The notes under the pieces: generated by a model
What the model saw: only the letters and a program-made list of their open reading frames with translations
The model's database searches: none
What the model was told of the DNA's origin: nothing
Translations under genes and position numbers: made by a program
NCBI GenBank assembly: GCA_003020985.1
Contig: PXRM01000014.1
Location: 78,265 to 142,264, forward strand
DNA from: Halobacteriales archaeon QS_4_70_19
Lineage (GTDB): Archaea; Halobacteriota; Halobacteria; Halobacteriales; Haloarculaceae
Reading direction: 5' to 3'
Length of the DNA stretch: 64,000 bases
Part shown: positions 49,991 to 59,827 of the stretch, piece by piece
Position numbering within the stretch: position 1 is the stretch's first letter
Layout: every line of letters begins with the position of its first letter

Positions 49991-50473
49991 TCAGACCAGA
50001 TATGCCACGGCGACGAGGACGACACCGACGAGCAGACGGCCCTGTGTGACGAACAACAATCGCCCGTTGAGCGCGATTTCGTCGGCGTTCTCAGCAATCC
50101 ACTCGCCGAGCGTGTCGAGAAACTCGCGCTCCCACTTCGGGCTACCGGCGGCTCCCTCAGCGAGATACCGCAGATACTCTTGATTGGGGCCTTGATACAG
50201 GTCGGACTCACTGTAGGTGATGACACCTGCCACGAGCGACCCGAGCAGCGAGAGGAGCCCCGGCACGAGTGACCAGCCAGCCGCCGAAATATCTAGCTGA
50301 CCCAAACTGGCGAGAACACCGACTAGCACGACGACCAGCTGAACCGTCCGGAGTGCTTTGTCATCGACATCGCTCGCCGTCTCTTGCTGAGTTTCCAGAA
50401 CGACACGCGCTTCATGATAGGCGACCTCTCGCCGTTTCGTGGACCATTCCGCAGACTCGTCGGCATCGGGCAC
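49991..50473 (-). CDS. membrane protein of unknown function (TM pair plus C-terminal TM)
   Basis: DVDDKALRTVQLVVVLVGVLASLGQL...LLSLLGSLVAGVITYSE...NGRLLFVTQGRLLVGVVLVAVAYLV; lower GC than surroundings. Confidence 0.65.
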   Translation of the reverse strand: MPDADESAEWSTKRREVAYHEARVVLETQQETASDVDDKALRTVQLVVVLVGVLASLGQLDISAAGWSLVPGLLSLLGSLVAGVITYSESDLYQGPNQEYLRYLAEGAAGSPKWEREFLDTLGEWIAENADEIALNGRLLFVTQGRLLVGVVLVAVAYLV

Positions 50474-50670
50474 ATCCCATCTGCCCCGGCATCACCTTTC
50501 AACTCTCGTCTCCGCTTCCCTCCAGCGGCTGGTTCAGCTTCGGCGGACAGACCTCGACCCCACGGCGGTCGTAGAATGCCCGTACCCGGTCGTTGGAGAC
50601 GTTGATGCTCAGGCGACCCGCTGCGGACAGCGCGACGTCGACGTGCCGCACAAGGCCTTTACAATGACGC

Positions 50671-51027
50671 GTGTGTACGTCTCACGTGCGTCTTCGGAAG
50701 CTCCCCACCGTCGTCGGACTCTCCCTCTCCGGCACCGGAGTGGTCATCGGCGCGCTCACCACCATGTTCTACGCGGTCCTCCTCGCCGTCCGGCCGCCAC
50801 CATCTGGGGGTGCCGATGCCGGTGGGTTCAGCCCGCAGATGCTGTTCGTGGGAACGACGCTCGCACTCTTCAGCGGCGCCCTCTTCGCTGCATTCTACCA
50901 CAACGTCGTGGGCAAGTACCGGCTTCCTGACTCGCTGCAGGAGACGACTCTCCAGCGCGACGAGGCAGCCCTCGCGGGGGGCATCGCCGCCGTGCTTGTT
51001 CTGTACGTCGCCATTCTCTACGTTTGA
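50671..51027 (+). CDS. membrane protein of unknown function
   Basis: VVGLSLSGTGVVIGALTTMFYAVLLAV...FVGTTLALFSGALFAAFYHNVVG; 3 TM. Confidence 0.6.
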   Translation: MCTSHVRLRKLPTVVGLSLSGTGVVIGALTTMFYAVLLAVRPPPSGGADAGGFSPQMLFVGTTLALFSGALFAAFYHNVVGKYRLPDSLQETTLQRDEAALAGGIAAVLVLYVAILYV

Positions 51028-51045
51028 GGCCGTCCGGCGGCCGAG

Positions 51046-52278
51046 TTAGCCGCTCGGGTTGCCGAACGTGGGCAGGTTCTCCAGTTCGGCCTCGTCGAGG
51101 TCCCCGTCGAACGCCTCGCGGGCGATGACGCGCTGGTGGACCTCGTCGGCCCCGTCAACGATGCGGAACGCACGCACCGCCTCGTAGAAGTCCGCGAGCG
51201 GGAGCTTCCGGGAGATGCCGGCCCCGCCACAGCACTGCACGGCGAGGTCGATGGCGTCCTGTACGGTGTTGGCGGCGTACACCTTCGCCATGCCGACCTC
51301 GACGCGGGCCTGGTTGCCGCGGGTGATCTCCTCGGCGGCGTGGCGGACCATCGTCCGGGTGGCGTGGAGCCGCGTCTCCATGTCCGCGATCTCGTAGCGC
51401 TGGCTCTGCTTCTCCGAGAGCTTCGATCCGAAGGCGTCGCGGTCGGACATGTACGTCTTCGCGATGTCGAGCGCGCGCTCGGCCATCCCGGAGAAGCGCA
51501 TGCAGTGGGTCAGCCGGGCCGGGCCGAGCCGCTCCTGGGCGTGGACGAAGCCCATGTCCAGCCCGCCGAGCAGGTTCTCCTCGGGGACGCGGGCGCTGTC
51601 GTAGCGGATCTCGGCGTGGCTCTCGGGGAGGAGCGTCTGGCCGAGGTGCGGGGTGGGCTCGACGATCTCGACGCCGTCGGCGTCCGTCGGGACGAGGAAC
51701 AGCGAGCAGCCCTGGTAGGGGTGCTTGTCCTGGTTCGTCCGGGCCATCACGATGAGGACGTCGGACTCGTCACCCTGCGTGGTCCACCACTTGTGGCCGT
51801 CGATGACCCACTCGTCGCCGTCCTTCTCGGCGGTGGTCCTGATCATCTTCGGGTCGGAGCCGGCGCCGGCCCGCGGCTCAGTCATCGAGAAGCCCGAGCG
51901 GATGTCGCCGGCGACGAGCGGCTCCAGGTACTCCTCCTTTTGCCCGTCGGTGCCGACGAGCTCGATGGTGTGCATGTTCCCCTCGTCGGGCGCGTCGACG
52001 CGCATCGCGACCGCGCCCAGCAGCGAGCGGCCGGCCTCCTCGAACAGCGGGAGGACGTCGCGGAACTCCTCGCCCATGCCGCCGTGTGCCTCGTCGATCT
52101 GCGGGCAGTAGACCCCTCGGTCGCGGGCCTCCTCGCGGAGGTCCTCGATGAGCGACTCGTCGACGGGGCCGTGCCCCAGGTGCTCGCGCTCGGTCGGGAT
52201 GACGACCTCGTCCATGAACTCGCGTGCCCGCTCGGCCAGCTCCGTCGCCCGCTCGGAATCGTGGTAGTCGATATCCAT
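51046..52278 (-). CDS. acyl-CoA dehydrogenase family protein
   Basis: FSMTEPRAGAGSDPKMIRTTA, QRYEIADMETRLHATRTMV, QCCGGAGISRKLPL, RIVDGADEVH. Confidence 0.95.
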   Translation of the reverse strand: MDIDYHDSERATELAERAREFMDEVVIPTEREHLGHGPVDESLIEDLREEARDRGVYCPQIDEAHGGMGEEFRDVLPLFEEAGRSLLGAVAMRVDAPDEGNMHTIELVGTDGQKEEYLEPLVAGDIRSGFSMTEPRAGAGSDPKMIRTTAEKDGDEWVIDGHKWWTTQGDESDVLIVMARTNQDKHPYQGCSLFLVPTDADGVEIVEPTPHLGQTLLPESHAEIRYDSARVPEENLLGGLDMGFVHAQERLGPARLTHCMRFSGMAERALDIAKTYMSDRDAFGSKLSEKQSQRYEIADMETRLHATRTMVRHAAEEITRGNQARVEVGMAKVYAANTVQDAIDLAVQCCGGAGISRKLPLADFYEAVRAFRIVDGADEVHQRVIAREAFDGDLDEAELENLPTFGNPSG

Positions 52279-52446
52279 GTACGGGCTCTTGCCGTGCATC
52301 CATTGTAAAGGAATCGCAGCAATCCACCCGACTGCAGCCCACCACCACCGGTCGACCCCCACATATACGTACCCCGCGGGGGAACGGTTCCTTACAATGT
52401 TAGCAACCGTGCCAGGACGGCGGGCCGACCCGGCCCGGGTGGGCGG

Positions 52447-53532
52447 ATGAGCGACGGCGAGTCCGACTACTTCCGGCGCATCGTCGACGAGGACGCGCTC
52501 GCCGAGTATCTGGAGGCGGAGCTGGGCCCCTACGGCGGCAGCTACGCGGTCGAGCACCACAAGGAGGGCCACTCCAACGAGACCCTGTTCGTGACGTGGA
52601 ACGACCGGGAGCTCGTCGTCCGGCGGCCGCCGCCGGGCGAGACCGCCGAGAACGCTCACGACGTCCTCCGGGAGTACCGCGTGATGGACGCGCTCCAGGA
52701 CACCGAGGTCCGCGTCCCGGAGACGATCCTGGCGTGTGACGACCACGACGTCCTCGGCGCCGACTTCTACGTGATGGACCGGATGGACGGCGTCGTCCTC
52801 CGCGACGAGGAGCCCGAGCGGTTCGTCACGCCCGACCGCCGCCGGCAGATCGGCGAGGAGCTCGTGGACGGGCTCGCCGAGATCCACACCGTCGACTACG
52901 AGGCCGTCGGGCTGGAGGAGGGCGACTTCGGCTACCCGCCCGGATTCACCGAGCGGCAGGTCCGGCGCTGGTCCGAGCAACTGATGTGGGCCTTCGAGGT
53001 GACCACCGGAGAACGCGAGGTGGAGGAGCTGTACGACGTGATGAGCTGGCTCCAGGACAACGTCCCGGAGGACCCGCCCGCGACGCTGGTCCACGGCGAC
53101 TACAAGCTGGACAACGTGATGTTCGCCGACGACGACGAGCCCCGCATCAACGCCGTCTTCGACTGGGAGATGGCCACCCTGGGCGACCCGTTCACCGACC
53201 TCGGGTGGATGCTGTCGTACTGGTGGGACGCGAAGGACCCCGCCCCGCCCGAGTCGACGAACTCGCTATCGAACACGTTCATGACCCGCGAGGGGTACCT
53301 CACCCGGCGGGAGCTCGTCGAGCGCTACGAGGAAAAGACCGGCCTGGAGTTCACCGACGAGAGGTTCTACCGCGTCCTCGCGGTCTACAAACTGGCCGGA
53401 CTCGGCGAGATGTTCTTCCGCCGCTATCTGGAGGGTAACTCCGACGACGACATGTACCCGAAGATGCGCCACGGCGTGCCGGCACTGGCCGAGCGCGCAC
53501 AACGCATCATCGACGGCGAAGAGCCACTGTAG
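52447..53532 (+). CDS. phosphotransferase family protein (APH/ACAD10-like)
   Basis: SNETLFVTWNDRELVVRRPP, LVHGDYKLDNVMF, VFDWEMATLGDPFTDLGWML. Confidence 0.92.
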   Translation: MSDGESDYFRRIVDEDALAEYLEAELGPYGGSYAVEHHKEGHSNETLFVTWNDRELVVRRPPPGETAENAHDVLREYRVMDALQDTEVRVPETILACDDHDVLGADFYVMDRMDGVVLRDEEPERFVTPDRRRQIGEELVDGLAEIHTVDYEAVGLEEGDFGYPPGFTERQVRRWSEQLMWAFEVTTGEREVEELYDVMSWLQDNVPEDPPATLVHGDYKLDNVMFADDDEPRINAVFDWEMATLGDPFTDLGWMLSYWWDAKDPAPPESTNSLSNTFMTREGYLTRRELVERYEEKTGLEFTDERFYRVLAVYKLAGLGEMFFRRYLEGNSDDDMYPKMRHGVPALAERAQRIIDGEEPL

Positions 53533-53744
53533 TTCGCCTCTTAAGTGATAATCCCCCTTATAATCTCTTTCTATCCGATCCAAGCTTCTAGATTCCTCTA
53601 TTTCCAGATTATCTCGAGCCGACCAGAGCGTCCAGCTACGGTCGACCCGACCGGACGGCTCCGGTCTGCTTACCAGTCGGTAACGGGACTGGCTTAGGTG
53701 TCCGTTATCTAATAATTATATACAGTCAGTGTAATCGGAGAGGT

Positions 53745-55085
53745 ATGCGCAACAACCAGCCGTCGTCAACGCGCCGGACGTTCCTGCGGACGACCGGAGC
53801 GCTCGGGGCGCTGGGGGCGTCGGGGCAGGAGCTGACGGGCGTCACCGCCGAGTCGACGTCGCTCTCGACCACCACAGCTACGGGGACGGACGGTCCGTCT
53901 CGGGCCTGCGTGCTCGGACCGGACGAGACAGTGCTCGGCGGCGACGTCGTCGTCGGCGCGGACGGATACGGGACGATACAGGCGGCCTGGGACGCCGCGG
54001 CCGACGGCGACACCGTCTACGTCCACTCGTCGTACGACGCCGAGGCGGCCGGCGAGTCGTTCCCGGTCGTCCTCGACTACGGGCAGAAGGAGGTAGCGGT
54101 CGCCGGCGGACACCCGTCCGGCTCGGTCGTCGACGCCAGTCACACCGACCAGGACGTCTTCCACGTCGAGGGCGTGGCCCAATACGACTACCGGAACCAC
54201 CCGCTGCTGGCGAACCTCAAGATCGTCGGCGGGAACGTCGGCCTCCGCATTCGTGGCGCCCCGCACAACTGCTTCCGGAACCTCGTCGTCTACGCCACCG
54301 GGAGCCACGGCATCGCCATTGAGGAGGGCACCGGCCCGGACGGCGGGTCGCTCGGCTCGTTCGGGAACACGTTCATGAACTGCCAGGTGTGGAACGCGGG
54401 CGGCAACGGGTTCCACGAGGAGACCTCGGCGGACCCCCACGCGACGAACTACGCCTACTGCAAGGCCATGGCCTGCAAGGGCATCGGGTTCCGCCTGCGC
54501 GGCTGGATGACGAAGGTCCACGGCGGCGACGCCGAACTGAACCACGGCTGGGGCGTCGAGGTCCGGAGCTGCCAGAGCGTCCACCTCTCGGACGTCTACA
54601 TCGAGGGGAACGCGCGCGCCGAGTCGTTCCCGCTGGAGGTGTACGCCCGCTACGCGGACGGGCTCTCGATCGACAACTGCTACCTCCACGGCATCAACCC
54701 CCGCTCGACGGACCACTCGTACACCTACGTCCAGCGGGCGATCAACGTCCACGACTCGAACCAGATAGACATCCGGGACTGCACGTTCCGCCGGTACGGC
54801 GAGGGCGGCGTCGCCCTGTTCGGCTGTTCGGACGCCGACATCCACGTCCCCTCGCAGAACTACTCGGAGACGGACCTGCTGGCGATGGACCCGACGGCGA
54901 ACGGCTGCCTCCGCAGCCGGAGCGACGGGGCCGTGCTCCCGCAGGACCTGCAGGGCGTCGCCGGCCTGTTCGAGGGCGACTGTGGCTACCACGCCGACGG
55001 CACGAGCATCGCTCCGGCGGTCTGGTACGGCGGCGAGTGGCACGTCGCCGCCACGCAGCCGCTGAGCGAGACCACGAGCCAATGA
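53745..55085 (+). CDS. Tat-exported right-handed parallel beta-helix protein
   Basis: TRRTFLRTTGALGALGASG Tat signal; repeated N-x-x-I/V-x-G-N-x-x-G turns. Confidence 0.8.
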   Translation: MRNNQPSSTRRTFLRTTGALGALGASGQELTGVTAESTSLSTTTATGTDGPSRACVLGPDETVLGGDVVVGADGYGTIQAAWDAAADGDTVYVHSSYDAEAAGESFPVVLDYGQKEVAVAGGHPSGSVVDASHTDQDVFHVEGVAQYDYRNHPLLANLKIVGGNVGLRIRGAPHNCFRNLVVYATGSHGIAIEEGTGPDGGSLGSFGNTFMNCQVWNAGGNGFHEETSADPHATNYAYCKAMACKGIGFRLRGWMTKVHGGDAELNHGWGVEVRSCQSVHLSDVYIEGNARAESFPLEVYARYADGLSIDNCYLHGINPRSTDHSYTYVQRAINVHDSNQIDIRDCTFRRYGEGGVALFGCSDADIHVPSQNYSETDLLAMDPTANGCLRSRSDGAVLPQDLQGVAGLFEGDCGYHADGTSIAPAVWYGGEWHVAATQPLSETTSQ

Positions 55086-56182
55086 CCGACGCCGACGGCC
55101 CGACCGACGGGCGGGAGGCGGCGACAGGGACGACCAGGGACCGCCGCGGCCTCGCGGCGACGGCCGGAGTCCTCACCAGCCTGCTCGTGGGCGGCTGTTC
55201 GATAGTGGAGGAGCGCGCTCGCCGCCTCACCGGGCAGGACCGGGCCGAGAGCGAGCAGTCGATGGGCGCGGCGACGCCCTCTCCCGAGCCGACGGGGACG
55301 GCGACCTCGACCGCGCGACCGTCGCCGGCGGAGTCGCCGACGGGAACGTCGCCATCCGGGACCGATACCCCCCGGTCATCGGCCGGGGCGACCCCCGGTC
55401 GGGGCACCCCGCGGACCGTGACGCCGACCCGGCCACCCACACCCACGGAAACGGCCCGCCCGCCCGCCACCGACACCCCGGAGACCGCGGGGACGGCGGG
55501 TGGAACGGCGAGTCCGACCACGGCCGGCCCCGGCTCCGGTGGTAGTTCCGGTGGTGGCGGTGGTGGCGGCGGAGGGAGCGGTGGAGGCAGTAGTGGTGGG
55601 GGCGGTGGGAGCGGTGGCAGTGGCGGCAGCGGCGGTGGCGGAACGCCCCAGCCGACGGCGACTCCACAGCCGACCACGGAACCCACGCCGACTGCCACTG
55701 CGACACCGACCACCACGTCCACGCCGACCGAGACGACGCCGACCCCCACGGCGACCGAGACGCCCACGGCGACTGCGACCCCCACGGCGACCACGACTCC
55801 CACGCCGACCTCCACGCCCTCGCTCGGGCCCGCGCCGCGGACGCCCGTCGAACGGCTCTCGTCGACGGGGACGACGGTGACCGGGACGGTAACCGTCTCG
55901 GACCGGGACACCGGGTATCTCTGTCTCGTCGACGTCGAGACGACGGTCCCGTTCCGTTTCGGTGGAGGGACGGCCGAGGGCGGCGCAGTGAACTGGTATC
56001 TGGCCGACCCGACGGCGCTGGAGTCGTACTGGGACGGCGGCGACGGAGCGGTGTACGCGTCCTTCTCGGACTGGACGGCGTTCGACTTCGGCCCGTACAC
56101 GGCGGGCGCGGCGCCGACCGCGCTCCTCGTCGAGCCGGTCGACGGCGCCGTCACCCTCTCGTACTCGCTCACGCTCGGGTGA
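55082..56182 (+). CDS. putative lipoprotein with Gly/Ser and Thr/Pro low-complexity linkers and C-terminal domain
   Basis: Lipobox LLVGGC after TM segment; GGSGGGSSGGGGGSGG and TPTATPTATTTPTP runs; ATGA overlap with upstream gene. Confidence 0.78.
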   Translation: MTDADGPTDGREAATGTTRDRRGLAATAGVLTSLLVGGCSIVEERARRLTGQDRAESEQSMGAATPSPEPTGTATSTARPSPAESPTGTSPSGTDTPRSSAGATPGRGTPRTVTPTRPPTPTETARPPATDTPETAGTAGGTASPTTAGPGSGGSSGGGGGGGGGSGGGSSGGGGGSGGSGGSGGGGTPQPTATPQPTTEPTPTATATPTTTSTPTETTPTPTATETPTATATPTATTTPTPTSTPSLGPAPRTPVERLSSTGTTVTGTVTVSDRDTGYLCLVDVETTVPFRFGGGTAEGGAVNWYLADPTALESYWDGGDGAVYASFSDWTAFDFGPYTAGAAPTALLVEPVDGAVTLSYSLTLG

Positions 56183-56249
56183 GTCGGGCGGCGGGGAAGC
56201 GGGCGAGCGGGCCTGTGGGACCGCACTCGGGCTTATCTCCCTCCCGCAG

Positions 56250-56772
56250 GCGGGGTCGGACCGGGAGATCGCGAACGGGTTCGTCACGAAGGCCGACGAC
56301 TGGCGCGCGGAGGTCGACTGGGCCGACGCCATCGTGTTCGACGACATCTGGGTCGGGACGGGGGTCGGGAGCGGCGAGCTGGCCCGGGAGCTCCGGGATG
56401 ACGGCCACGCAGTCGTCGGGGGGGCGCCGAACACGGACCGCCCGGAGGAGGACCGCGGCTACGCGATGGAGATTCTCGAGGAGCGCGGGGTCGCCACCAT
56501 CGAGCACCGGGAGTTCTACGACTTCGAGGCGGGCATCCGACACGTCACACAGCAACCGACAGGTCGACGGACAGTGGCGGGCGGCCGGTGAGAGCGGGAT
56601 GCCCCTGGTCGTGACCGGGAAGGGGGAGACGACGACCGCGGCGCGCGAGCAGGCCTACGACCGGGTCGACAGAGTGCTGTTGCCCGACTGTTACTGCCGG
56701 GACGACATCGGGGAGCGCTGGGTCGAGGGGGACGGCGACCGGCTCCGGGCCTGGGGGTGCCTCGGTCCGTAG
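56250..56772 (+). pseudogene. PurD-like ATP-grasp ligase remnant (N-terminal and C-terminal fragments)
   Basis: GFVTKADDWRAEVDWADAIVFDDIWVG...GGAPNTDRPEEDRGYAMEILEERGVATIEHREFYDFEAGIRHV then, frame-shifted, LVVTGKGETTTAAREQAYDRVDRVLLPDCYCRDDIGERWVEGDGDRLRAWGCLGP; central ATP-grasp missing. Confidence 0.7.
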
Positions 56773-56963
56773 CCAACCGGTAGGTGCCTCGGTTCTATCC
56801 ACCGAAACGGGCCCGTACGGGCACGGGACGGGGCCGCCACTGGCGCGGATAGATGCGGACAATATGACCTACTCACTCGTGTTTATGACCCCCCACACGC
56901 AAGGCACACGGCTTCCGGGTACGCTACCTATAAGATGCTAGCGGCCGTCAGTTACCCCACTGA

Positions 56964-57911
56964 ATGGTCGACGACGAGCAGCTCTCTCGGAGCAAGGCCA
57001 TCCATCGGCGGACCGGGCGGACGTTCTACTACGCGACGCGGCTGCTCCCCGAGCGGGTGCGTCAGGCGACGTACGTTCTGTACGCGTTCTTCCGGGTCGC
57101 CGACGAGGTGGTCGACGACGCGGAGGGGCTGTCCGCGGCCGAGCAGCGCGAGCGCCTAGAGGCGATCCGGGAGGCCGCGCTGACCGGCGAGACGGACGAC
57201 CCCGTCCTGGTCGCGTTCGCCGAACTCCGGGAGCGCTACGACATCCCGGAGGAGGAGGTGACGGTGTTCGTCGACGCGATGCTGACGGACATCGAGACGT
57301 CGCGCTACGAGACCTACGAGGAACTCGAGGCGTACATGCGCGGGTCGGCCGCCGCCGTCGGCGTGATGATGACCTACGTGATGCGCCCGGACGACCCCGA
57401 CGAGGCCATCCCCGCGGCCCGGCGCCTCGGCGAGGCGTTCCAGATGACGAACTTCCTGCGCGACGTCCGCGAGGACGTCGTCGAGCGCGACCGCATCTAC
57501 CTCCCCCGGGAGACGCTGGAGCGCCACGGCGTCACGAGCGAGCAGATCGAGCGGCTCGAGTACGACGAGGCGTTCGCCGCGGCCGTCCGCGAGGAACTCC
57601 GCCGGACCGAGTCGCTCTACCACGAGGGCGTGGCGGGCATCGGACTCCTCCCGATGGACTGCCAGCTCCCCGTCCTGACGGCGGCGGTGCTCTACGCCGA
57701 CCACCACCGGCTCGTCCGCGAGCGCGACTACGACGTGCTCTCGGAGACCCCCTCGCTGTCGACGCTCCGGAAGCTGCGACTCGTCGCGGAGACCCGGTGG
57801 CACTGGTTCTGGAACAAGGACCCCGAGGCCGTCTTCGCGAAGGTGAGCGCCGTTCCGTCGGGGACCCAGCGTCGCCACGACCACCCCGGCGAGCCGCTCC
57901 CCGCGCGGTAG
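56964..57911 (+). CDS. crtB: phytoene synthase
   Basis: YVLYAFFRVADEVVDD, GEAFQMTNFLRDVREDVVERDRIYLPRE, LLPMDCQLPVLTAAVLYADHH. Confidence 0.95.
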   Translation: MVDDEQLSRSKAIHRRTGRTFYYATRLLPERVRQATYVLYAFFRVADEVVDDAEGLSAAEQRERLEAIREAALTGETDDPVLVAFAELRERYDIPEEEVTVFVDAMLTDIETSRYETYEELEAYMRGSAAAVGVMMTYVMRPDDPDEAIPAARRLGEAFQMTNFLRDVREDVVERDRIYLPRETLERHGVTSEQIERLEYDEAFAAAVREELRRTESLYHEGVAGIGLLPMDCQLPVLTAAVLYADHHRLVRERDYDVLSETPSLSTLRKLRLVAETRWHWFWNKDPEAVFAKVSAVPSGTQRRHDHPGEPLPAR

Positions 57912-58010
57912 TTCGGCACCGAATTTCCACGGTATTGGGTGATCCGACCCGCTCTTTTTCGGATTAGAACATAATTGTTCTAATTATTTCCTTATGTCCG
58001 GAGCACACAC

Positions 58011-58868
58011 TCAACCCCGCAGCGACGGCCACGTCGGTCGGACGTCGAAGTCGAACCGGTCGGTGGCGAGCAGGCCGGCGCCCAGCGCGGCCGCCAGGCC
58101 CACGGGCACCCAGTTGCCGAAGTAGGCGTTGACCGCCCCCCAGAGGAGGACGAAGGAGACGAGGTCGTCGAGCACGAACTCGCAGTCGGCCAGGCGCCCG
58201 CGCAGGCCCGCACGGGCGAACGCCGCGTCCAGCGTCACGACGGCTACGGTCGCGGACAGCACCCACCCGGCGTAGTTCGACCAGGGGACGCCGTAGTACG
58301 CCCCCGGAGGGTCGTACGCCCAGAAGGTGAGCGCCACGGCACCGGGGTCGAGCACGAGGTCCATCAGCAGGACCACCGCGATGACCGCGGGCAGGCGGAC
58401 GAGCGCCGCCTCCGCGCGCGGCCCCAGTAACAGCAGACAGAGTAGGTAGGCGTTGACGACGAGCGGGAAGAAGAAGACGGGCAGTCCCAGCGGCACCGTA
58501 TCCAGCAGCATCGGCCCCAGCTCGACGCCGTATTCGAAGCTCCCGTACGGGAAGCCGGTCAGGACGCCGACGTACTCGATGCCGTACGAGTACGCGGCGA
58601 GGACGAGGAGGCCCGCAGCGGCCCGGCGGTCGACCAGGGGCGCGAGTCCGGCCACGAGCGGCAGGCGCATCACGAGCGTCCCGAACAGGATGAGGTACGG
58701 GTTGAAGTTGACTACGCCGGGCAGGAGCCGCTCGGCCGAGGCGACCAGCAGCACCGCCCCCATCAGTGGGAAGACGACGGCGATGGTGAACCGGTGCTCC
58801 CGGACTAGGTCGTCCAGCCCCGCCTCCACCCGGGCGCGAGCCGGCAGGGAGAGCGCGTCCGTACTCAC
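58011..58868 (-). CDS. cruF: bisanhydrobacterioruberin hydratase CruF-type carotenoid protein
   Basis: EYVGVLTGFPYGSFEYG, VFFFPLVVNAYLLCLLLLG, MDLVLDPGAVALTFWAYDPPGAYYGVPWSNYAGW. Confidence 0.9.
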   Translation of the reverse strand: MSTDALSLPARARVEAGLDDLVREHRFTIAVVFPLMGAVLLVASAERLLPGVVNFNPYLILFGTLVMRLPLVAGLAPLVDRRAAAGLLVLAAYSYGIEYVGVLTGFPYGSFEYGVELGPMLLDTVPLGLPVFFFPLVVNAYLLCLLLLGPRAEAALVRLPAVIAVVLLMDLVLDPGAVALTFWAYDPPGAYYGVPWSNYAGWVLSATVAVVTLDAAFARAGLRGRLADCEFVLDDLVSFVLLWGAVNAYFGNWVPVGLAAALGAGLLATDRFDFDVRPTWPSLRG

Positions 58869-58937
58869 TACCCGTTCGGAGGGGTGGGCGGAGGAAAGGG
58901 GTTCGGATACGTACCGGGGGCGGCGGGCACCGCCGGT

Positions 58938-59711
58938 TCAGAGCCCGGTCGGGTGCTCGATGTACGTCGTCTCCACGTCCTCGTCCCAGCCGGCGACGCG
59001 GTCGGCCAGTGCTTGGACGCCGAACGTCTCCGTGGCGTAGTGGCCCGCCAGGAAGACGTGAACCCCGGCCTCGCGGGCCTCGTGGTACGCCGGCTGCTTC
59101 CCCTCGCCCGTGACGAGAGCGTCGACGTCCTTCTCGCGGGCCTCGTCCAGCCAGTCCGTACCGCTGCCCGTCAGGACGGCCACGTCCTCGATCTCGTCGG
59201 GGCCGAAGTCGAGTACCTGCACGGGGCGGCCGCCGGTCGAGAGTGCGGTGAGGTCGTCGCGCAGGTCCTCCACCGTCCGCGGGTCGGCCGCGCGGGCGCG
59301 CTGCCCGACGTGGACGCCGCCGGACTCGCCGAACGGCTCCACGACGTCGAGGCCGAGGTGCTCCGCGAGGAGAGCGGCGTTGCCGAGTTCGTCGTGCCCG
59401 TCCAGCGGCGTGTGGACGGCGTACAGCGCGAGGTCGCGCTCGACGAGCGCGGCGACACGGTCGTACTCCTTGCCGGTGACGGCGTCGATGCCGCCCCAGG
59501 AGATGCCGTGGTGGACGACGACGACGTCCGCGCCGCGTTCGGCCGCCGCCTCGAACGTCGCTACCACGCCGTCGACGGCGAACGCCGCCGTCTCGACCGT
59601 CGCGTCCTCGGGCCCGACCTGCAGACCCTGGACGGCGGCGTCGGCCGCGTAGTCCTCGACGTCGAGGAGGTCGTTCAGCCGCTCGGTGAACTGCCAGAGG
59701 GGAACGGACAT
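58938..59711 (-). CDS. Nif3-like dinuclear metal center protein
   Basis: NLLD-type start, GLQVGPE, VVVVHHGISWGG, YAVHTPLDGHDELGNAALLAE, GHYATETFGVQAL. Confidence 0.93.
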   Translation of the reverse strand: MSVPLWQFTERLNDLLDVEDYAADAAVQGLQVGPEDATVETAAFAVDGVVATFEAAAERGADVVVVHHGISWGGIDAVTGKEYDRVAALVERDLALYAVHTPLDGHDELGNAALLAEHLGLDVVEPFGESGGVHVGQRARAADPRTVEDLRDDLTALSTGGRPVQVLDFGPDEIEDVAVLTGSGTDWLDEAREKDVDALVTGEGKQPAYHEAREAGVHVFLAGHYATETFGVQALADRVAGWDEDVETTYIEHPTGL

Positions 59712-59827
59712 GCTTCGTCCTCGCAGGGGGGACGTTTCAGGGTTGCCGCTCGGCCGGCGACGGTCCCGGGAGCGGGCCCGCGGGCGCATCCCGGACGCTT
59801 TTCGCCGCGGCCGTCCCACGCTCCGGT

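Noticed and set aside
55530-55830. Gly/Ser and Thr/Pro codon repeats as a possible satellite or CRISPR-like array
   Set aside because: In-frame low-complexity linker of the lipoprotein; no regular repeat/spacer structure.
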